NCBI GenBank assembly: GCA_937127195.1 | Contig: CAKZLT010000421.1 | Span: 1 to 5,004 of the forward strand | Source: an uncultured Saprospiraceae bacterium | GTDB taxonomy: Bacteria > Bacteroidota > Bacteroidia > Chitinophagales > Saprospiraceae | DNA length: 5,004 nucleotides | Direction of reading: 5' to 3' | In this document: positions 1-5,004 of the stretch, piece by piece | How the letters are laid out: every line of letters begins with the position of its first letter | Numbering within the stretch: position 1 is the stretch's first letter | Notes under the pieces: model-generated | The model's database searches: none | Told to the model about the DNA's origin: nothing | What the model saw: only the letters and a program-made list of their open reading frames with translations | Made by a program: the position numbers and the translations under genes

Positions 1-160
1 AACCCTCCCCCGCCGGTCCGGGCTGTACACCCTGCCTCCCCCTACTCTCTCATCTCCATGGGAGAAGAGAGGAGAGGAAAAAGGGATCAAAATCAGTGTC
101 GATTTTCTCTGTTCGTGTGGGTCTGAAATTATTGTCTTTCCTTCAATAATAAAGGGAACA
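1..160. repeat. Interspersed/tandem repeat, copy 1 (cut by window edge)
   Basis: The first 55 bases are identical to positions 455-509, and similarity continues with small differences to about 160 (matching about 611). The core is a C/T-rich stretch (cctccccctactctctc) followed by a G/A-rich stretch (gagaagagaggagagg), so the two halves could pair imperfectly as a hairpin. By comparison with copy 2, about 38 bases of the left end lie outside the window. It has no protein-coding character. The repeat family is not recognised; it looks like a eukaryotic satellite or short interspersed element. Confidence 0.8.
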
Positions 161-415
161 TTGGCCTATTTTAAATAAACTTTTCTAAATTTTTCAAAAA
201 TAAAAATGAATATTTTTTATTGTTATGTGTGTATAGGTCCGCTATCTTCATTGTTGAGGTAGGTATATTTATTTTTGTAAGACAGATAATTTCTAAATAA
301 TTAAGTGTATACAAATTTGGAGGTGCCCATAATAAAACACCTTTCTGAATATTACCAAAAAAAATTTTTTGTAAGTTATATTTATTCAAAAAAATTTTTT
401 TTATATATTTTATTC
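161..415. other. AT-rich spacer between repeat copies
   Basis: This stretch is very AT-rich and includes two near-palindromic tracts of A7-8 followed by T6-8 at about 357-370 and 387-400. Open frames on both strands are low-complexity (rich in K, F, I, N and Y) and resemble no protein. The distance between copies 1 and 2 is 454, about twice the 225 between copies 2 and 3, so a decayed or replaced repeat unit could have lain here, but no residual similarity was seen. Confidence 0.5.
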
Positions 416-611
416 AAGGGAAGCAGAGTCAGGGAGAGAAGCCTGTCCGGGCTAAACCCTCCCCCGCCGGTCCGGGCTGTACACCCTGCCTCCCCCTACT
501 CTCTCATCTTTACAAGAGAAGAGAGGAGAGGAAAAGGATCAAAATCTAGTCTACTTTCTCTGTTCGTGTGGATTTGAAATTAGTGTCTTACTTTCAATAT
601 TAAAGGGTACA
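416..611. repeat. Interspersed/tandem repeat, copy 2 (most complete)
   Basis: This is the most complete copy. It starts at aagggaagcagagtcaggga, runs through the C-rich core shared with copy 1 and the purine-rich gagaagagaggagagg block, and ends near ttaaagggtaca. Its first 225 bases set the spacing to copy 3, whose start aagggaaggagaatcagga aligns at 641. The right part (about 550-611) is shared with copy 1 but only weakly with copy 3. Confidence 0.8.
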
Positions 612-640
612 TATTTAAGAGTTAGAAATTAACTATATTT

Positions 641-790
641 AAGGGAAGGAGAATCAGGAAGAGAGGCCTGTTTGGGCTAAACTCTCCCCTGTCGGTCCAG
701 GCTGTACATTCTGCCTCCCCCTACTCCCCTAACTCTATGAGAGAAGAGAGGAGAGGAAAAGGGAAAGTAATAACAGTGCCTCTGTTTTGA
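641..790. repeat. Interspersed/tandem repeat, copy 3 (diverged)
   Basis: This diverged copy of the same unit keeps the lead-in (aagggaagga), the block ggtccaggctgtaca, the run ctgcctccccctact and the purine block gagaagagaggagagg. Similarity fades after about 760, where only short pieces (cagtgcc, ctctgtt) still align. A possible start of a fourth unit (aagggattcagag) lies at 814 but cannot be followed further. Confidence 0.7.
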
Positions 791-1216
791 ATTTTACTAT
801 TTTGTTTTTTCTAAAGGGATTCAGAGCTGGGCTTATTCGGGCTTTGGCCATGAATAGAACCTGGTGGTTTCATTCTTCGGCTTTCGGCTTTGAATTCGTC
901 CCATATTGCCATCATTTTCCCTCTTTTTTATTTTTTTCTCAAAAAAAATGTTTTTTTAAAAATTTTTTTATATACAAGGTAGGTGAACTTTCAAACAACT
1001 TTTTATACCCTAAATCTTTCAAACAAGGTGTGGGTACTGACAACATTAGTAAAGAAAAAATATTCTCTTTATAAAAGGTAAAATAACACATTTTGTTATA
1101 TAAGTTTTATCGTATCATTTCAGTTACATCCATCGCTTTGTTATAGAATAACAATTGTTTATTTAGGAAGAACTGTGTTCATATGTTTCAAAACACTTTT
1201 AACAGGGTTGACATGT
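791..1216. other. Gene-free stretch left of the retroelement
   Basis: No gene is supported here. A GC-richer island at about 815-915 contains a perfect tandem duplication of the 7-mer TTCGGCT (876-889). It is followed by homopolymer-rich DNA (runs of T7-8 and A8 at about 925-970). An open frame of 95 codons crosses the region on the plus strand, but its second half is low-complexity and it resembles no known family. The right end (about 1110-1216) is probably the 3' untranslated part of the minus-strand retroelement. Confidence 0.5.
1158..1163 (-). promoter_or_regulatory. Possible polyadenylation signal AATAAA of the PLE
   Basis: On the minus strand AATAAA lies about 54 bases after the stop codon of the GIY-YIG frame, a reasonable place for the 3' end signal of the element. 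The hexamer is common by chance in DNA this AT-rich, so support is positional only. Confidence 0.3.
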
Positions 1217-2114
1217 TTATAAACTGTCTTTTTCATTTAAACCATTCGGGTGTTTTGTGTTCAGTTTGGTGATCCAGTATTGTTCTGCTTCTTTCCTTTG
1301 GTGGGTTGTCCAGTCCTGTTGGTGTTGGAGTGGTCTCATGTATAGATTTCCGAAACCGTGTTTTTGGAAATGCTGTACCAGGTGGGTGTCTGCCTTGTGG
1401 TTGTGCACAATGTTATATTTGTGGTGGGAGAGACGGGTCCGCAGGGAATTACGTGTTTCCCCTATATAATGCATGGGGCATTTTTTGCATCGGATGACAT
1501 AAACACAATTTGATTGTGTCATTGGAATATTTGGTGGCAATTGATACACCGCCCCTGTTGTTCTGTTTTTAGTTACCTTGATGCCCCTGGGTTTTTTTGA
1601 GTGATTTAATGGGGAAGTTAGTTTAGTCCTAACCAGTAGGTCTTTAAGGTTAGGGTTTTTTTTTATAAGCAGAGATGACTTTGAAGCGATCTCCCAGTGG
1701 GGTGTTTTCCAGTAATTCCCTGAAATTCTTTTTTACCATGTGATTGACCTGTTTGGTGTAATGAGAGTACACTGAGATCAAGGGAATGATATGTTTGTCT
1801 ATCACATCAGGTGTTTTTTGGATCAATTTGTCCTGCTGGACTTGTTTGTTTATTTTTCGGAGGAGGGACCTTGAATAACCCCTTTGTTTTAGTGCTGTAA
1901 AAAGGGTTTTTTCCGCTCTTCGTTTATCCTCTTGTTTAGAGCAAATTCTGTCAAACCTTAACAACTGGGATTTGACAATTCCTGGAAAAACATGCTTCGG
2001 ATGAAAGCTCTGTTTATGGAGTAAGGCATGTGTATCTGTTGGTTTGAAAAAGACTTTGGTTTGTAATCTTCCAATTTTTGGTACTAGTAGAATCCTTATA
2101 AATGTATTTTTTAT
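1217..2114 (-). pseudogene. PLE polyprotein remnant: RT C-terminus plus GIY-YIG nuclease, one frameshift
   Basis: In a PLE this protein reverse-transcribes the element RNA and nicks target DNA. Reading leftwards from a stop at 2115-2117, the first frame shows family-like motifs: QTKVFFKPTDTH (about 2063-2028), SFHPKH (2009-1992), RFDRICS (1958-1938), NFRELLENTP and AYKK (to about 1659). It then stops at 1650. Removing one A from the A9 run (minus strand, 1656-1664) restores AYKKNPNLKDLLVRTKL, the expected junction, and the second frame runs on to the stop at 1217. That frame holds the GIY-YIG domain: VYVI, a CxxC within CVYVIRCKKC (about 1507-1478), YIGET (1468-1454), RTRLSHH and EQYWI with the likely metal-binding Glu at 1285-1283, ending in HPNGLN. 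About 300 codons remain. The nuclease looks intact, but the RT catalytic core is missing. The frameshift may be real decay or a homopolymer read error. Confidence 0.88.
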
Positions 2115-2884
2115 TTAAAAAGTTAAAAATAAGTAGCTGCTGCGATGAGCAGATATTATAGTATAGTTGATAAATAATACTTTTATTTGGAGTATTATCT
2201 TTAGTATTTACTTTGTTAATTCACCTATTGTGATGTATCTTTTTTATAAAAAGACAATAAAATCTATCGCGCAATCTATTTTGGTATTTGAATACCGATA
2301 GAAACGCACGGGTATTTGATGATGATTGAGTGCTTGCAAATTAACAAGTGATGCTTCATTCTAAAATAGGAATAAGGTAGAATTGAATGCAATTTTGGTA
2401 TTTAGTTTTTTGACTATGTATGATTGACTTTTTCATCGGCTCATTATTTTAGGTGAATAAATAAGTTCTCTTATTTAGGTTAAATCTTTGTTCTTTTTAA
2501 TCTTTTAATTTCACTTATCTTCTTTACTGAAACATTAAACACTTGTTAAATACTTAATCTTTTTTAAAATAAAGTTAATTGTTATTCTTACTTTCTTTAA
2601 TCGGTTGTAGTTATTCTTAATTCTTATTGACTGTTCTTAATTGATATAGCAAAGATATGGTGCTTTTTAAGGCAGTTTGTAGTAAATATTGCAAGTGTAT
2701 TTTTTTCTTGTATTGATTTTTGCAAACAAGTGTCCCATAATGGGAATATTTTTATTTTTTAGTGTTTTTTCTAAAATGCTATTCTGTCACAGATTGAGAG
2801 TAGTTGAAAATGGTAGATGTAGGCGTGATTAGGAAAGGGATGAATGGAAATTTTGCTAATGATTTGGATGAAATGAATGAAGTT
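2115..2884. other. AT-rich non-coding stretch containing the probable junction
   Basis: No convincing gene was found on either strand; the longest start-to-stop frames noticed are about 26-31 codons. Small features seen: an 8-bp stem ATAATACT/AGTATTAT (2174-2181 with 2191-2198); palindrome GGATT-like GGTATT-tg-AATACC (2283-2296); palindrome TCCCAT-a-ATGGGA (2733-2745); and a 12-base direct repeat attttggtattt at 2278-2289 and 2392-2403. The change from animal-like to bacterial-like DNA probably falls in this stretch, but composition alone does not fix the point. Confidence 0.5.
2650..2657 (-). promoter_or_regulatory. Possible Bacteroidota -7 box (TATCTTTG)
   Basis: The minus-strand sequence TATCTTTG fits the Bacteroidota -7 consensus TAnnTTTG exactly. 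No TTG or TTTG -33 element is present at the usual 19-21 base distance, and no credible leftward gene follows before the PLE. A chance match is quite possible; it is listed as weak evidence that this stretch is bacterial. Confidence 0.15.
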
Positions 2885-3032
2885 ATACTAATCCATATTT
2901 AAAATTGTGGTTAAAAGTCAGAAGGCGAATAGTTTAATAAACCCAAGAAAGTATGTTCAACTAGAAATTTTACACAAAAATCGCCTTCTGACTACTTTCA
3001 ACTTAATACAAATTTTAAAGATGGATTAGTAT
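2885..3032. repeat. Long imperfect inverted repeat (148 bp)
   Basis: The outer arms 2885-2906 and 3011-3032 (atactaatccat...) are reverse complements over 22 bases with one mismatch. The inner arms 2916-2928 and 2981-2993 (agtcagaaggcga) match perfectly over 13 bases. Unequal internal bulges (9 and 17 bases) separate the stems, and a 52-base loop lies at 2929-2980. The transcript of either strand could fold into one long hairpin. No clear target-site duplication flanks the arms. It could be a miniature transposon-like or intergenic palindromic repeat downstream of porD, or part of a complex 3' end; its nature is not established. Confidence 0.75.
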
Positions 3033-3068
3033 TACTTCTAGTAGAAGTAGAAGTAGTAATTTAGAATC

Positions 3069-3106
3069 AAAAAGGAACAAAGCGTCTTGATACTTTGTTC
3101 CTTTTT
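3069..3106 (-). terminator. Hairpin terminator after porD (probably bidirectional)
   Basis: A perfect 14-bp stem (aaaaaggaacaaag / ctttgttccttttt) with a 10-base loop begins 25 bases beyond the porD stop codon. In the porD direction the stem opens with A5 and closes with T5, giving an intrinsic-terminator form in which the T-tract is part of the stem. Because the arms are symmetrical (A-rich on one side, T-rich on the other), it could also stop transcription coming from the left. Confidence 0.75.
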
Positions 3107-3130
3107 GTTCCTTTCTAATTCTGAAAATAT

Positions 3131-4039
3131 TTATCGTTTTAATAAAGGTTCATATTTGGAGGCATTAGTTGCATCAATTTTTATCATAGCATCATATATT
3201 TTTTTACGAACAGCATAATTTTCTACAATAAAAATTTGTAAGATTTCATCTCCTTTGGCTAATGCAAAAAGCCGAACAATCATTGCATTTGGATAAGAAC
3301 GATTGACTTGTGAAATTTTGGTAAGGGCATTCGCAATAGATTTACGTGCTTCTACAACATCTTCTGTCATTCTATCTAATCCTCTCAAATGATAATCATA
3401 AAATGCACTACGCATTAATGAAACTCTTGGACTCAACACATTTTCTAATAACCAATATCGGTTTTTATTTTTACCTTTTACGGCACTCCAACCATCATCA
3501 CTAGTAACGATATTCGGTGGAATATTGGTCAAAACGTCTTGTGCTAATTGGTAATAAGGCGTTCCGCCATTAGGTGAAAAAGTGTCATAATCATAGCCTA
3601 GTATCATGTAACAATAGTATGAGATGATAGAGGTAAGGTTATTACTATAAACATTTTTGGTGAATTCTAATGGTTGAAATTGCTCGTAGGAGAAGCTTAC
3701 CCTCGAATCGCTAATGGCAAAAAGTTGAGTTTCTTGAGAAGTATTGAATATTGGTCGAGTTGCTTGAATTAACAACTCTGCCTTAAAGCTCGTCGCAGAA
3801 ACTTCCTCAGTAATGTTAATTGTAATATTGGTATTGATTTTTTCAAATTCCTCAAATTCGTCTTCTGTCCAAGCTGTTCCTGTGATTAACTGATTGACTG
3901 CTTTTTCGAGTGTTTTGAAAATAGCAGGGTCAGCAGTTTGTAATTTTGGGGTATTAATTTTTACGGTAGCGTTAAACTCTTGTGCTTTAGTTACACCAAC
4001 AACTAATAAAAATAAGAATGAAATGATTACGCGGTTCAT
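3131..4039 (-). CDS. porD: DUF4835 family, type IX secretion system protein PorD
   Basis: This is a complete protein of 302 residues, the usual length of the DUF4835 family, which is confined to Bacteroidota and annotated as the type IX secretion protein PorD. It is presumed to help assemble the outer-membrane export machinery; its precise biochemical role is unclear. Residues 1-19 form a signal peptide (Asn-Arg, hydrophobic FLFLLVVGV, then TKA before Gln20), so the mature protein is periplasmic or envelope-bound. Family-like stretches are EFNATVKIN at 21-29, TRPIFNTS at 94-101, FQPLEF at 121-126, ILGYDYDTFSPNGGTPYY at 146-163, RYWLLENVLS at 194-203, YDYHLRGLD at 214-222 and a C-terminal NASKYEPLL. 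The ATG is chosen because it gives the signal peptide; the 41 bases upstream are AT-rich without a Shine-Dalgarno site, normal for the phylum. It follows coaBC and probably shares its transcript. In many Flavobacteriia recN comes next, but here no gene follows. Confidence 0.92.
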   Translation of the reverse strand: MNRVIISFLFLLVVGVTKAQEFNATVKINTPKLQTADPAIFKTLEKAVNQLITGTAWTEDEFEEFEKINTNITINITEEVSATSFKAELLIQATRPIFNTSQETQLFAISDSRVSFSYEQFQPLEFTKNVYSNNLTSIISYYCYMILGYDYDTFSPNGGTPYYQLAQDVLTNIPPNIVTSDDGWSAVKGKNKNRYWLLENVLSPRVSLMRSAFYDYHLRGLDRMTEDVVEARKSIANALTKISQVNRSYPNAMIVRLFALAKGDEILQIFIVENYAVRKKIYDAMIKIDATNASKYEPLLKR

Positions 4040-4080
4040 ATAAAATAATTGTTTTGACTATTTTTAGAATAAAAAGCATT

Positions 4081-5004
4081 TTAAATAAAGTAACTTTCCA
4101 CTTTATCCAAAATATCAGCAGCGACAGCTTTCTTAGATTTTAACTCAAATTCTGTTCGATTATTGTCAGAATCGACAAAAGTGACTTTATTAGTATCATG
4201 TTGAAAACCTGCGCCCTTATCCTGTAACGAATTTAAGACAATAAAATCAAAGTTTTTCTTAGATAATTTTTTTTGAGCATTTTCTAATTCATTGTTCGTT
4301 TCTAACGCAAAACCTACATTTACTTGATTTTTGCGTTTTTGACGACCTAATTCGGCGGCAATATCTTTGGTTCTCTCCAGTTCGATTTTGAGATTTCCTT
4401 CTACTTTTTTTACTTTCTGAGTCGCGATTTCTTTTGGTCTGTAATCTGCAACAGCAGCAGCCATTATGGTTACATCATTTTTTTTAAAATGTTGATTAGC
4501 AGCTTGATACATGTTTTCGGCACTTCTTACTGAGATTACTTTAATCTTAGGATGCTGGACTTTTAGGTGTGTTGGACCTAGTATGAGTGTGACATTTGCG
4601 CCACGTATTGCAGCTTCTTCTGCAATACAAATGCCCATTTTTCCTGACGAACGATTACCCAAGTAGCGAACAGGGTCAATATCTTCATAAGTTGGGCCTG
4701 CGGTGATTAATATATTTTTCTCTTTTATTGGAGTTTCTTCTTTTTCAAAAAAATCATTTACATAAGCAACAATATTTTCAGGCTCTGCCATTCTTCCTGC
4801 TCCAACCAATCCACTAGCCAATTCACCATGCCCAACAGGAATCAAATGATTACCATAGCTGGTCAATTTACTAACATTTTGAAGTGTTGCAGGGTGAACC
4901 CACATATCCAAATCCATTGCAGGAGCAAAAAAAACAGGGCAACGAGCAGATAAATAAGTAGCCACAATAACGTTATCACAAATGCCATTTGCCATTTTGG
5001 AAAT
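4081..5004 (-). CDS. coaBC: CoaBC: phosphopantothenoylcysteine decarboxylase/phosphopantothenate-cysteine ligase, N-terminus outside window
   Basis: This bifunctional cytoplasmic enzyme of coenzyme A synthesis ligates cysteine to 4'-phosphopantothenate (CoaB) and decarboxylates the product to 4'-phosphopantetheine (CoaC). The frame stays open to the window edge (ISK precedes the first visible Met at 4995), and the motif MANGICDN lies inside the flavoprotein domain, so about 95-100 N-terminal residues are missing only because the window ends. Counting from that Met: CoaC remainder 1-85, with APAMDLDMW (24-32) and the clamp GELASGLVGAGRMAEP (57-72); CoaB domain 92-304, with AGPTYEDIDPVRYLGNRSSG (99-118), AAAVADYRP, KVKK, GFALETNN and a GAGFQHDTNKV segment near the end. 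CoaB residues known from the E. coli enzyme (Asn before RSSGKMG, Lys in KVKK) are present. In CoaC, Asn of the PxMN motif is Asp and the clamp Cys position is Ser, which may be usual in Bacteroidota. The gene lies 41 bp upstream of porD on the same strand, probably in one operon. Confidence 0.95.
   Translation of the reverse strand: MSKMANGICDNVIVATYLSARCPVFFAPAMDLDMWVHPATLQNVSKLTSYGNHLIPVGHGELASGLVGAGRMAEPENIVAYVNDFFEKEETPIKEKNILITAGPTYEDIDPVRYLGNRSSGKMGICIAEEAAIRGANVTLILGPTHLKVQHPKIKVISVRSAENMYQAANQHFKKNDVTIMAAAVADYRPKEIATQKVKKVEGNLKIELERTKDIAAELGRQKRKNQVNVGFALETNNELENAQKKLSKKNFDFIVLNSLQDKGAGFQHDTNKVTFVDSDNNRTEFELKSKKAVAADILDKVESYFI

Larger units (their letters stand above)
1158..2115 (-). 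mobile_element. 5'-truncated Penelope-like retroelement (PLE)
   Basis: The minus strand encodes the C-terminal half of a PLE polyprotein: the end of the reverse transcriptase, a linker, then a GIY-YIG endonuclease. This domain order is a hallmark of PLEs, retroelements found in animals and some other eukaryotes. The fingers and palm of the reverse transcriptase, including the catalytic aspartates, should lie to the right of about 2115 but are absent, so the copy is truncated at its 5' end, as is common for target-primed insertion. Both outer boundaries are approximate. No pseudo-LTR, hammerhead ribozyme core or target-site duplication was seen. The PLE clade was not assigned. Confidence 0.85.

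Noticed and set aside
171..389. 72-codon open frame on the minus strand
   Set aside because: It lies in AT-rich spacer DNA, its translation is low-complexity (N, K, F, I, L), and it resembles no family.
305..577. 90-codon open frame on the plus strand
   Set aside because: It runs from A/T homopolymers into repeat copy 2; the translation changes abruptly with the DNA composition and equivalent frames are not kept in the other copies.
787..1074. 95-codon open frame on the plus strand, with splice-like sites (aaggtagg near 975, aaggtaaaa near 1077, tttcag near 1118)
   Set aside because: The translation matches nothing recognised and its second half comes from T/A runs. The intron implied by the last two sites would be only about 45 bases. 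An uncharacterised exon cannot be excluded.
1100..1216. Hammerhead ribozyme or pseudo-LTR expected at some PLE ends
   Set aside because: No CTGATGA...GAAAC core was found on the minus strand, and no terminal direct repeat of the element was seen.
1257..1497. Two plus-strand open frames opposite the GIY-YIG domain
   Set aside because: They are the complement of the well-supported minus-strand nuclease domain, and their Trp/Cys-rich translations are typical shadows.
2356..2436. 26-codon minus-strand frame starting MKKSIIHSQ
   Set aside because: It is too short, has no family resemblance and no supported promoter or neighbour.
2810..2902. 30-codon plus-strand frame starting MVDVGVIRKG
   Set aside because: It is short and its end overlaps the left arm of the inverted repeat. 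It could be a gene remnant, but nothing supports it beyond being open.
1..5004. CRISPR array, tRNA, rRNA or toxin-antitoxin pair
   Set aside because: No regularly spaced short repeats, no cloverleaf-like or rRNA-like sequence, and no paired small genes were seen on reading both strands by eye.

Overview
The window joins two kinds of DNA that do not normally occur together. Roughly the left 2.1 kb looks like animal (metazoan) nuclear DNA. It is AT-rich, with long A and T homopolymers, a GC-richer repeat in three recognisable copies, and the 3' half of a Penelope-like retroelement (PLE) on the minus strand. The right part (about 3.0-5.0 kb) looks like a Bacteroidota chromosome. It carries an intact DUF4835/PorD gene and the 3' three quarters of coaBC, both on the minus strand and closely spaced, with no Shine-Dalgarno sequence before porD.

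Layout from left to right. At 1-160, 416-611 and 641-790 lie three copies of a repeat with a pyrimidine-rich then purine-rich core. The stretch 791-1216 has no supportable gene. At 1217-2114 (minus strand) is the PLE remnant: the C-terminal part of the reverse transcriptase followed by a complete-looking GIY-YIG nuclease domain, with the frame broken once at a run of nine A. At 2115-2884 is AT-rich DNA with no convincing gene, only small palindromes and one weak promoter-like box. At 2885-3032 is a long imperfect inverted repeat. At 3069-3106 is a perfect 14-bp hairpin that probably terminates the bacterial operon. porD follows at 3131-4039 and coaBC from 4081 to beyond the right edge.

The bacterial genes are read right to left: coaBC (coenzyme A synthesis), a 41-bp gap, porD (type IX secretion), then the hairpin. 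They are linked by shared transcription rather than by pathway. The PLE remnant has no functional link to them. The simplest reading is a chimeric contig, for example host plus associated bacterium, with the join somewhere between about 2115 and 2880. A real transfer of DNA between an animal and a bacterium is possible but needs read-level proof. No new biological system is evident; the junction itself and the 148-bp inverted repeat are the points most worth checking.
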